A stretch of DNA of 9,264 nucleotides from JALYIM01 sp040003205. GTDB lineage: Bacteria; Acidobacteriota; Terriglobia; Terriglobales; Acidobacteriaceae. Made by a program: the position numbers and the translations under genes. The DNA lies in assembly GCA_040003205.1 (NCBI GenBank), contig JBDUDA010000117.1, forward strand, positions 1 through 9,264, written 5' to 3'. The notes beneath the pieces were generated by a model. The model was given only the letters and a program-made list of their open reading frames with translations, did no database searches and was not told the origin of the DNA. Below, piece after piece: positions 1 to 6,541 of the stretch. Numbering within the stretch: position 1 is the first letter of the stretch; the number at the start of each line of letters is the position of its first letter.

Positions 1-640
1 ATGATGCGATCCCCAGCGGCTTGGCGAGCAACACTCCCCCAAGAATGATGAAGGCGTTATAGATGAGAGGTCCAAATGCGGGAAACAAAAACAACCGGCG
101 CGACAGTAAGACTGCTGAAACTACTCCCCCTACGTAGAAAAATAATTGCGCGGGCAGAAGGATGCGCGTGAGGTGGACACACAAATCCAACTGCTCCTGG
201 GTGAATCCCGCGAACCACCAGCGGGAAATCTGTGGAGCGAATATCTCGGTTAGCACGATCCCAAGTCCCAGCACGGCGGTCATCACGGTGATGGTCACCG
301 AGAATGTTTTCTGCGCTTCCTCCTCTTTTCCCTCGGCGAGAAAACGGGTGTAGATCGAAACAAACGTGATGGAAGCCGTCCCGCCGGCAAGGATGTAATT
401 CAGCCAATCGGGAATGGTGAAGCCGGCAACGTAAGCGTCAGTCTGTGCGCCCGCTCCGAATAGCCATGCGATGTACAACTCACGCAAATATCCGATAATG
501 CGGGAGAGCATCACCGCCGACATCAACAGCAGAGTGGCGGAAAAGGCGGAGTGCTGATGGGACGGGCGAAACATCCGGAATGCCCGCCGGCGCAGGTCCG
601 CGCCACGACTCAACTCCGGAGTATTGAGGGAATCCGCCAT
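1..640 (-). CDS. murJ: MurJ/MviN-family lipid II flippase-like protein, N-terminal part
   Basis: Reverse-strand reading from the ATG at 640 stays open to the left edge (213 codons), so the C-terminal part lies outside the window. The protein is very hydrophobic, with likely membrane segments near residues 35-53, 81-97, 113-135, 160-180 and 188-208. The first carries the family motif SRIIGYLRE (46-54), followed by FGAGAQTDAY (61-70) and IPDWL. MurJ-type proteins are MOP-superfamily inner-membrane flippases that move lipid II outward for peptidoglycan synthesis. Arg47, Arg53 and Asp68 match essential E. coli residues Arg18, Arg24 and Asp39 by my recalled alignment, but the usual LRRIFAEG segment reads LNYILAGG, so Arg52 is missing. 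It may be a divergent paralogue rather than the housekeeping flippase. No Shine-Dalgarno precedes the ATG; a possible -10 lies 9 bases upstream. An internal ATG at codon 23 is an alternative start. It is divergent from the aminotransferase gene. Confidence 0.88.
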   Translation of the reverse strand, partial: MADSLNTPELSRGADLRRRAFRMFRPSHQHSAFSATLLLMSAVMLSRIIGYLRELYIAWLFGAGAQTDAYVAGFTIPDWLNYILAGGTASITFVSIYTRFLAEGKEEEAQKTFSVTITVMTAVLGLGIVLTEIFAPQISRWWFAGFTQEQLDLCVHLTRILLPAQLFFYVGGVVSAVLLSRRLFLFPAFGPLIYNAFIILGGVLLAKPLGIAS

Positions 641-649
641 GCAACGGCG

Positions 650-679
650 ATTCTACACGCAATAAATCGCTGCTCTGAA
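650..679 (-). promoter_or_regulatory. Possible sigma-70 promoter for the murJ-like gene
   Basis: On the reverse strand TTCAGA (679-674, 4/6 match to the -35 consensus) is separated by 18 bases from TAGAAT (655-650, 5/6 match to the -10). The -10 ends 9 bases before the ATG at 640, so transcription would begin within about 3 bases of the start codon. This agrees with the lack of a ribosome binding site. It is a sequence match only and could be chance. Confidence 0.35.
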
Positions 680-784
680 TACGCGGGATGGTTCGCGCGG
701 CTTGTGAGGAGCGAGAATTCGGATAAGACTCACGTCGTCTACGTTAGCGGCTGAAGCAACTAACATCCGCAACCCAACTATCTT

Positions 785-814
785 TTGACAGCGCTCTATC
801 TTGCGTTCGATAAT
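785..814 (+). promoter_or_regulatory. Near-consensus sigma-70 promoter of the aminotransferase gene
   Basis: TTGACA (785-790, 6/6) and GATAAT (809-814, 5/6) are separated by 18 bases. A start site about 7 bases past the -10 falls at about 821, on an in-frame GTG followed by TTG. The match lies inside the longest open frame, whose first TTG is the -35 box itself, so a translation start at 785 is unlikely. Confidence 0.7.
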
Positions 815-820
815 TTGCTT

Positions 821-2209
821 GTGTTGGACTCTGTCCACGTTCGCAGCGCTTCTGGATCGCCGCTGCTGCTCCGCTCTTTCCGGAAAGCTTTCCCCTCTGC
901 CGCACGCGCCGAGGGCGTTACTATTTGGGACACACAGGGCAAACAATATCTCGACTTTTCCGGTTCGGCCGCCGTGAACTTCATCGGGCATGGTGTAAGC
1001 GAGATCGCTGCCGCCATGATGCAACAGGCCAGGCAGGTGGAGTTCGTGCATACCAGCCAGTTCACAACTTCTGTGGCGGAAGAATTTGCACGCGAGCTGT
1101 TGGAGTTTGCCGGCGAGGCGTTTGCGGGAGGCGCGGTTTATTTTACCTGCGGCGGATCTGAAGCGGTGGAAACCGCCCTGAAGCTGGCGCGCCAGTATCA
1201 GGTTGAAATCGGCAAACCCAAACGATATCAGACTCTCAGCCGCACCCAGAGCTATCACGGATCTACCCTGGGAGCGTTATCGGTATCGGGCAACCGACGG
1301 CGTCGGGAAATTTATCGTCCGATGGTGCGGGAGTTTGCGCACATTGGAGTTCCCTACTGCTATCGCTGCGTGTTCGAGTGTGAAGATGGTTGCGAGAATT
1401 GCGGCCTTCAGTACGCGGCGGAGTTGGAAATCGCGATTGAGGCTACCGCTGGAGAAGCCGCCGCTTTCATCCTCGAGCCCGTGAGCGGCGCCACGCTGGG
1501 TGCGTGCGTTCCTCCTCCGGGATACCTTAACGCCATTTCAAATGTCTGCAAACAAAACGACATTCTTCTGATTGCAGATGAAGTGATGACCGGCGTAGGG
1601 CGCACCGGACGCGCGTTTGCGATCGAACACTGGCAGGTTGCGCCCGACATTCTCGTGACCGCAAAGGGACTATCCAGCGGCTACGCGCCTTTGGGCGCGG
1701 TACTTGTAACGAGAAAAGTTGTGGATGCAATCGCCGACGGATCAGGCGCGTTCCTGCATGGCTTTACCTACAACTCGCATCCTATTTCGGCGGCCGCCGG
1801 CCGCGCTGTCCTGAAATATATTAAGCAGCGCAACTTGGTTACTGCCGCGAATCCAGATCAGGCTGGCACCGCCGCCTCGACGCTGCGAAAAGAACTTGGC
1901 AAGCTCAGTACTTTGGATTTTGTGGGAGACGTGCGAGGGATCGGATTGCTATGGGGAGTTGAGTTTGTGGCCGACAAAGAATCCAAGCGTCCTTTTCCTC
2001 CGGCTAACAACTTCGCTGGAAGGGTCGCGCAGTCTGCAATGCGGCGAGGACTGCTGGTGTATCCCATGCAAGGATGCGTCGACGGTACCACTGGCGACCA
2101 TATTCTGATTGCGCCTCCCGCCGTGATTACAGAAGCGCAGATCGCCTGGTCGGTGGGAGAGTTAGAGACCGCGATCAAGGAATCGACTCATGAAACGAAT
2201 CCGCGGTAG
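821..2209 (+). CDS. Class III PLP-dependent aminotransferase
   Basis: Fold-type I, class III (omega) aminotransferase; transfers an amino group to or from a keto acid using pyridoxal phosphate, probably in the cytoplasm. Numbering is from the GTG at 821 (462 aa). Visible features are the N-terminal WDTQGKQYLDFSG block (36-48), GGSEAVETALKLAR (111-124) for phosphate binding, SYHG (144-147), the ADEVMTGVGRTG block with cofactor Asp253, and the Schiff-base lysine Lys282 in TAKGLSSGYAPLG. Length is normal. A cluster of five cysteines (180, 183, 187, 191, 194) follows YCYRC, a motif seen in relatives of GABA and diamine aminotransferases. The open frame extends upstream to TTG 785, but that codon is a -35 box and has no ribosome binding site; GTG 821 or TTG 824 on a leaderless transcript fits better. 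Substrate cannot be assigned: GABA/diamine, ornithine, beta-alanine and DAPA types share these motifs. The gene stands alone, divergent from murJ. Confidence 0.9.
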   Translation: MLDSVHVRSASGSPLLLRSFRKAFPSAARAEGVTIWDTQGKQYLDFSGSAAVNFIGHGVSEIAAAMMQQARQVEFVHTSQFTTSVAEEFARELLEFAGEAFAGGAVYFTCGGSEAVETALKLARQYQVEIGKPKRYQTLSRTQSYHGSTLGALSVSGNRRRREIYRPMVREFAHIGVPYCYRCVFECEDGCENCGLQYAAELEIAIEATAGEAAAFILEPVSGATLGACVPPPGYLNAISNVCKQNDILLIADEVMTGVGRTGRAFAIEHWQVAPDILVTAKGLSSGYAPLGAVLVTRKVVDAIADGSGAFLHGFTYNSHPISAAAGRAVLKYIKQRNLVTAANPDQAGTAASTLRKELGKLSTLDFVGDVRGIGLLWGVEFVADKESKRPFPPANNFAGRVAQSAMRRGLLVYPMQGCVDGTTGDHILIAPPAVITEAQIAWSVGELETAIKESTHETNPR

Positions 2210-2222
2210 GACAGGGCGAACA

Positions 2223-2239
2223 CGGATTTACGAAATCCG
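2223..2239. other. Short palindrome between convergent genes, possible weak bidirectional terminator
   Basis: CGGATTT-ACG-AAATCCG forms a 7-bp stem with a 3-base loop in the 35-base gap between the stops of the aminotransferase and the secreted protein gene. Position suits a shared terminator, but no T-run follows on either strand, so the function is uncertain. Confidence 0.3.
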
Positions 2240-2244
2240 CGAAA

Positions 2245-3159
2245 TCAATCCATGTGGCTGTGAGCCTGGCGCTCGACTGACCAGATATCTTCCGGCTTCT
2301 GTTCCGCTGGGTATACGTGAACCATCCATCCGAAAATCTGCGGATGGAATCTGCCGCCGGCAGCGTCGCAGGCGTCTCTGGTCACGATAGACCCTCCTAA
2401 CCCGAACTGTGGATGCCCAGTCGGGGTGCGCGGCCGCTTGCCCTGCGGCGCCAGGCACAGGTTAACGTGCGCATGCCATTGCGCGATGCTGAGTGGAATT
2501 CTAGTGTTGAGATCTTCTTCCGAAGCGCTTTTAGATGCGGTATACATTACCCCGACCAGCTTGTAGGCTTCGCCATGTTTTTCGTAAAGAAGCGAAGTAG
2601 GATGCTCGGGGTTAAAGCGCGCTCCAGCCTCGTAGCCATACCAATAATTGGTGAAGTGATATTGCTTTTGCGGCAGGTTGGGCAGGAAGATTTTGTAGCC
2701 ATCGGCTAAAGCGTTTTTGTAGTCTTCATATTTCGCAGCGACGGAGCGCGCTACTTCGAGCACGCGATCTGCTTTTTCCTGATCTCCGGCTTTGGATTCG
2801 CGCAGCGACGTCATCTTCATATGCGGGCCCATGTCAACATGGTGATCCTCCATGGATCGCATGGCACTAGCGCTACCTTCCGCGGTTCCGGGCGTCTCGC
2901 GCGCGGCTGGGACCGCAGGTGCTTTCTCCGCTTCGTCTTTCCCTTGCGCGTCTTTCTGATTCGCGTTTTTTTCAGTCGCCGCTTTTTCAGTCGCTTCTTC
3001 CTCGACCGCAGCTTTTTCCGGCGATTCCTTGTCTTGCGCGTTCTGGCTCACGCCCGGCATGTCTGACATATCCTTTGATTTATCCGCCGGGACCGGTTGT
3101 TGTGCCCATGCCATCGAACAAAGCAGCAAAAACACCAGGCCGGAATGTTGTTTGCTCAT
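2245..3159 (-). CDS. Secreted His/Met-rich protein of unrecognised family
   Basis: I do not recognise a named family. The 304-residue product starts with a type I signal peptide (1-19: basic end, LVFLLLC core, AWA cleavage site before Gln20), so it should be periplasmic or extracellular; LLLC is a poor lipobox. Residues about 28-98 are low-complexity Ala/Glu/Lys/Asp with imperfect EKAA/TEKA repeats, probably a disordered or helical linker. A His/Met-rich stretch follows (103-116: MEDHHVDMGPHMKM). Residues about 125-300 look like a folded domain with blocks YHFTNYWYGYEAG (167-179), HPTSLLYEKHG (186-196), LVGVMYTA (201-208), QWHAHVNLC (227-235), DACDAAGGRFHP (262-273) and GWMVHVYP (277-284); the repeated His and paired Cys235/Cys264 suggest metal binding or a disulfide. 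The ATG is supported by AGAGGA seven bases upstream. It lies 152 bases downstream of hemY on the same strand, too far to call an operon. Confidence 0.85.
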   Translation of the reverse strand: MSKQHSGLVFLLLCSMAWAQQPVPADKSKDMSDMPGVSQNAQDKESPEKAAVEEEATEKAATEKNANQKDAQGKDEAEKAPAVPAARETPGTAEGSASAMRSMEDHHVDMGPHMKMTSLRESKAGDQEKADRVLEVARSVAAKYEDYKNALADGYKIFLPNLPQKQYHFTNYWYGYEAGARFNPEHPTSLLYEKHGEAYKLVGVMYTASKSASEEDLNTRIPLSIAQWHAHVNLCLAPQGKRPRTPTGHPQFGLGGSIVTRDACDAAGGRFHPQIFGWMVHVYPAEQKPEDIWSVERQAHSHMD

Positions 3160-3311
3160 GGAAGTTTCCTCTCAGTTCATTAACCCTGCATGAAGCCTGC
3201 TGTTTCCGCAACCGAAGTCGATATTGTGGGGGTTACGCTTGTAATATGAGAGACGGAGAAATCCGCCGCGTTGAGACTTCATCCAGCGATTCGGATGGCC
3301 CCGAGATAAGG

Positions 3312-4730
3312 CTATTTTGCCACGTCCCGTTGAAGGCCTACGGCACTCAACGGTTTCTGAACGGCAGCTTCCCCGGAACGAATACAGTCGGGAACTCCAA
3401 TGCCCTCGTATGCGTTCCCCGCAAGAGCAAGCGCCGGGAATTGCTGAAGCAGAGACTCGATTCGGACGCGCCGTTCCAGATGCCCCACGCCGTACTGCGC
3501 CATGGCCTGTTTCCATTTATAGACTCGTAAAAAATCAGGCTCGTCGGCGACACCGAGAATTTCGCGCAGATCATCGCGCACCCCGGCCACGATTTCCTCG
3601 TCGGAACTCTGTAGCATCGATTCTGCGCGAGCTCCTCCGAGAAAACAACGTAGCAGCGCTTTGTCTGGCGGGGCACGATGAGGAAACTTGTTGTGAACAA
3701 AAGTTGCAGCAAGTATTTGTCTATTTTCAGAGCGTGGCACAAGAAAACCGAATCCCGCCGGCAACTTCGACCTCACCTGCGGCCCGTAGCCCAATGCCAC
3801 GGTGATCGATGAAGTGTACGCAATGCCTTTCAGTTCGTCGGACAACGGCCTACTACTGTCTGCGATAAGTTTTGCGGCATGGTGTGCGGGCACCGCCAGA
3901 ATAATCCCGTCGAAGCTTTCAGTCCCGTGCGTGGAACTCAGCTCGCACGTACTTTCTCCCAGATAAAGTGCTTGCACCGCCGTGTTCTTGCGGATGGATG
4001 AGCTGGTCAATTGACTTTCGATCGCGTCCACCAGTTGTTGCATGCCATTTCGTAAGGATGTGAATAGTGGGCTGGACGGAGCCGCGGCGGACTTTGCTAA
4101 TTTTCTACGCGAGGAAATCATGCCGCGACCCAAACTGCCGTGCTTGGCCTCCATTTCGGCGAAACGCGGTAGCACGGCCCGAACACTGAGTTGCGAGGCT
4201 TCCCCGCCATAAACGCCAGCCAGCAGCGGGTCAGCCAGTCGCTCCACCATTTCGTGTCCATAGTGACGCTCGATGAAAGATGCCACTGACTCGTCGCTTT
4301 CTGACTTCTCAGCACGTTGAAATAGTTCGCGAACCATGCGAAGTTTCGTCCGAGTAGAAAACAAGGGCGATAGAGCGGTCGGCATGACTTTTGTCGGAAC
4401 CATGAACGTCAGCCCGTCGGGCAAGGGCACTAATTTCCCGTTATTTAATATGTAGGTCTTGCGCTCCGCGTCATTCGAGCCGATGAGTTGATCGCCGATG
4501 CCGAGTTGCTGGCATAGACGCGCGGCCCACGATTTTTCGGTCAGGAAGGAGTCCGGTCCGGCTTCCACTAGGCAGCCTTCGATCTGCTCTGTCTGAATGA
4601 CGCCCCCCAGGCGAGAGGAGTCTTCCAACAGCACATATTCCAGCGCAAGCCCGGTCCGGCGTTGCTGCTCCAGAGCAAATGCGGCGGAGAGTCCGGAGAT
4701 TCCGCCTCCAACAATGGCGATGCGTTTCAT
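3312..4730 (-). CDS. hemY: Oxygen-dependent-type protoporphyrinogen/coproporphyrinogen oxidase (PPOX)
   Basis: FAD-dependent amine-oxidase-fold enzyme of late heme synthesis. The family removes six electrons from protoporphyrinogen IX (HemY) or coproporphyrinogen III (CgoX), normally with O2 as acceptor. With the ATG at 4730 the product is 472 aa, a typical length. The N terminus MKRIAIVGGGISGLSAA holds the dinucleotide-binding GxGxxG, followed by LLEDSSRLGGVIQT, the PPOX block EAGPDSFLTEK (about 57-67), and a C-terminal FAD motif LALAGNAYEGIGVPDCI. The open frame extends seven codons upstream to a TTG at 4751, but the ATG starts directly at the conserved MKRIAIVGGG. The ATG lies 28 bases after the hemE stop, so the two are probably cotranscribed, perhaps translationally coupled since no clear ribosome binding site is seen. 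Also called hemG or pgoX in some schemes. No ferrochelatase is in the window, so protoporphyrin and coproheme routes cannot be separated. Confidence 0.93.
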   Translation of the reverse strand: MKRIAIVGGGISGLSAAFALEQQRRTGLALEYVLLEDSSRLGGVIQTEQIEGCLVEAGPDSFLTEKSWAARLCQQLGIGDQLIGSNDAERKTYILNNGKLVPLPDGLTFMVPTKVMPTALSPLFSTRTKLRMVRELFQRAEKSESDESVASFIERHYGHEMVERLADPLLAGVYGGEASQLSVRAVLPRFAEMEAKHGSLGRGMISSRRKLAKSAAAPSSPLFTSLRNGMQQLVDAIESQLTSSSIRKNTAVQALYLGESTCELSSTHGTESFDGIILAVPAHHAAKLIADSSRPLSDELKGIAYTSSITVALGYGPQVRSKLPAGFGFLVPRSENRQILAATFVHNKFPHRAPPDKALLRCFLGGARAESMLQSSDEEIVAGVRDDLREILGVADEPDFLRVYKWKQAMAQYGVGHLERRVRIESLLQQFPALALAGNAYEGIGVPDCIRSGEAAVQKPLSAVGLQRDVAK

Positions 4731-4758
4731 GCGATCGCCGCGAGAGGACAAGAACCGC

Positions 4759-5823
4759 TCATTCCTTCTCCGACGCCATCTCGACTTTGAAACTGGGCGA
4801 GTAGTCGCGAACGAAATTAGCGAGAGCCTTCACGTTGTCGACGGGAGTTTCCGGCAGAATGCCATGCCCCAGATTGAAGATATGTCCCGAGTGCCCGTTC
4901 GCCCTTCGCAGAATGTCTTCTGCCCGTGGCTTGATATCGCTCCAATCCGCGAACAATGTCACCGGGTCCAGATTGCCCTGGACAGCGCGGCTGAAGCCAA
5001 TCTTGCGCCAGCCTTCGTCCAGCGGGATTCGCCAGTCCAATCCGATGACCTGCGCTCCCGTCTCGGTCATGGACGGCAGCAAAGTGGCACTATCGGTGCC
5101 AAAATAAATGATCGGCACGCCAGTCTTCTGCAAAGTCTTCACCAATTCTGTAGTACGAGGCAAAACGTAGCGCTGGTAGTCTTCTACCGCCAGGCAGCCT
5201 ACCCAGCTATCGAAGATTTGGATGACATCGGCCCCTGCCCCGACCTGCTCCGCGGCATATTCGGAAACTGTGGCCACCAGCTTTCGCAACAGTTCGTCCC
5301 ATGTCTCCGGAGAGGAATACATCAACTTCTTGGTGTGTATGTAATTGCGTGAGCCTCCGCCTTCAATCATGTAGCTGGCAAGCGTAAAGGGAGCGCCGCA
5401 AAAACCGATGACGGGCAGATTTTTTCCAAAGTGCCGTGAAACGAGCCGTATTGCTTCCGAAACGTACCCCAGGTCTGCCGCTCGATCTGTGCGCAGGGCA
5501 GCAATGTCTTCCACGGTCCGCAAAGGCTTTTCAATCTTCGGACCTTCCCCAGCGGAGAAATGAAATGGCAGCCCCATGACTTCAAGAGGTAACAGCAGGT
5601 CAGCGAAGATAATTGCGGCATCGACTCCCAGAGCTTCGGCGGCGGTGATGGTCACTTCGGCTGCGAGCTCGGGCCTCTTGCATATTTCGATCAAAGAATA
5701 TTGTTTTCTGACAGCCCGATACTCAGGCATATACCTTCCAGCTTGGCGCATGAACCATACCGGAGTGCGGTCCACAGGCTGCGACTTACACGCTCTTACG
5801 AATATCGAATCGGGGGCGGACAT
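4759..5823 (-). CDS. hemE: Uroporphyrinogen decarboxylase
   Basis: Cytoplasmic, cofactor-free enzyme that decarboxylates the four acetate side chains of uroporphyrinogen III to give coproporphyrinogen III. The 354-aa length is typical. Both family signatures are present: PVWFMRQAGRYMPEYR (21-36), with substrate-contacting Arg26 and Arg30, and GFCGAPFTLASYMIEGG (140-156) including Tyr151. The active-site aspartate is Asp75 in IIFADLLLPLEVMG, and the C-terminal histidine is His320 in NLGHGILPETP. The ATG at 5823 places the first signature at the usual distance; its ribosome binding site is weak (GAAAG, 3 bases upstream). It is the first gene of the probable hemE-hemY unit. A repeat element begins 81 bases upstream of the start codon, at or near where its promoter should lie; I could not identify a convincing -35/-10 pair there. 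Confidence 0.97.
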   Translation of the reverse strand: MSAPDSIFVRACKSQPVDRTPVWFMRQAGRYMPEYRAVRKQYSLIEICKRPELAAEVTITAAEALGVDAAIIFADLLLPLEVMGLPFHFSAGEGPKIEKPLRTVEDIAALRTDRAADLGYVSEAIRLVSRHFGKNLPVIGFCGAPFTLASYMIEGGGSRNYIHTKKLMYSSPETWDELLRKLVATVSEYAAEQVGAGADVIQIFDSWVGCLAVEDYQRYVLPRTTELVKTLQKTGVPIIYFGTDSATLLPSMTETGAQVIGLDWRIPLDEGWRKIGFSRAVQGNLDPVTLFADWSDIKPRAEDILRRANGHSGHIFNLGHGILPETPVDNVKALANFVRDYSPSFKVEMASEKE

Positions 5824-5904
5824 GAACTTTCAAATGTAGCATTTCCGCGTTGGAGGTGCCCGGGAAGGGGCGTGGGAAAAAATCCTTAGAAACCGGAATT
5901 AAAC

Positions 5905-6046
5905 TGTCATCCCGAGCGCAGCAAAGCTGGGCTTTGCGGAGTCGAGGGACCTGCTTCTGTGCGGCGCGTCTGGTTCGACGGAGAGGGATCCTTCGACTCC
6001 GCAAGTTTGCTCGCAGGCGAGCAAACTTACTCCGCTCAGGATGACA
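5905..6046. repeat. Cloverleaf-like palindromic interspersed repeat, copy 1
   Basis: Outer inverted ends TGTCATCCCGAGCG (5905-5918) and CGCTCAGGATGACA (6033-6046) pair at 13 of 14 positions. Inside are a left hairpin GCAAAGC-TGG-GCTTTGC (5921-5937), an inner stem GGAGTCGAGGGA (5938-5949) with TCCTTCGACTCC (5989-6000, 11 of 12 pairs) closing a loop of about 40 bases, and a right hairpin AAGTTTGCTCGC-AG-GCGAGCAAACTT (6003-6028, 12 bp). The whole can fold as a four-stem cloverleaf. No coding capacity and no obvious target-site duplication. Best described as a REP- or MITE-like nonautonomous repeat; the mobilising enzyme is unknown. A second copy lies at 8913-9057. Confidence 0.85.
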
Positions 6047-6239
6047 TTTCTCTTTTTGCCATAGTGCGCTGGCTGCAACTTGCGCCCATGAGACGATTGA
6101 AGACGCCTCGTGTCTCCAACGGGCTCGTTCACAGCATTCGGGTTCCATTCTGGAAGGTTTTGCCCTTCCGAGTGCCCGGCACCAAGAAAGTATCCTGTTT
6201 TCCTTAATGGCGCGCTATATGATCCCGTCAATAGCAACG

Positions 6240-6244
6240 GGAGG
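6240..6244 (+). promoter_or_regulatory. Ribosome binding site deciding the start of the 76-codon gene
   Basis: GGAGG (6240-6244) lies 9 bases before the ATG at 6254. It directly abuts the alternative in-frame ATG at 6245, which is too close to use it, so 6254 is the preferred start. Confidence 0.6.
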
Positions 6245-6253
6245 ATGATCTTT

Positions 6254-6484
6254 ATGGCGGCGAGTCAAGTTGTGCTTTATTTCGACAAGCAGGAAGACGC
6301 TCTGCGCTTTACCCTGGCTGCCAGTTCCGTGATTGCGGCGGACGAGTCCGTTCGCGTCAATGAAGCGTTGGAAAAAGTAGGAAAAGAAATCTGCAAAGCG
6401 AGACGCATCACTACGGAAGGCATGATTAACGAAGCCGCTCCCATCAGCGACAAATTAGGTATGCCCGAAGCCCGCTGCGCTTGA
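6254..6484 (+). CDS. Small hypothetical protein, 76 aa
   Basis: I do not recognise this protein. The product is soluble, with no signal peptide or membrane segment. An amphipathic opening MAASQVVLYFDKQEDALRF is followed by a hydrophobic helix-like stretch, LAASSVIAA (21-29), a charged probable helix, VNEALEKVGKEICKARR (35-51), and a tail with Cys75. The support for it being real is the strong GGAGG nine bases before the ATG, ordinary amino-acid composition, and placement between two clear genes with no better frame. It converges with the aldo/keto reductase gene (57 bases between stops). No function can be inferred from context; the divergent heme gene is separated from it by a repeat. Confidence 0.6.
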   Translation: MAASQVVLYFDKQEDALRFTLAASSVIAADESVRVNEALEKVGKEICKARRITTEGMINEAAPISDKLGMPEARCA

Positions 6485-6541
6485 TAGGACTGTGCTGGAC
6501 GGCCGTATAGGTTTCCCTGCACTACGCCTGTTCCCGAATTT

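Larger units (their letters stand above)
5824..6253. other. Intergenic region between divergent hemE and small ORF
   Basis: 430 bases without a supported gene. The left third is the hemE leader, the centre holds the 142-bp palindromic repeat (5905-6046), and the right part (6047-6253) leads into the 76-codon gene. In the right part I see only a small hairpin, GGAAGG-TTTTGC-CCTTCC (6152-6169), and a TATGAT (6218-6223) that could be a -10 but has no convincing -35. Open frames crossing the region on both strands use the repeat's palindromes and have no recognisable protein character or ribosome binding sites. Confidence 0.6.

Noticed and set aside
653..1258. 201-codon minus-strand open frame antisense to the aminotransferase
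   Set aside because: Shadow of the GC-rich coding frame; Arg/Ala-rich with no family motif, while the plus frame has complete aminotransferase motifs.
3232..3245. GTTACGCTTGTAAT upstream of the secreted protein gene, resembling a TTAC-N4-GTAA (BlaI/CopY-like) operator
   Set aside because: Only 4+4 paired bases and no matching regulator in the window; such a palindrome is common by chance.
2919..3530. 203-codon plus-strand open frame opposite the secreted protein gene and hemY end
   Set aside because: Antisense of the Ala/Glu/Lys repeat region gives Arg/Leu/Phe/Ser-rich sequence; the minus strand has a signal peptide, a ribosome binding site and conserved blocks.
5786..6237. Overlapping minus- and plus-strand open frames across the hemE upstream region
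   Set aside because: They read through the palindromic repeat or antisense to hemE; composition is Arg/Ser-rich without domain character and there is no ribosome binding site.
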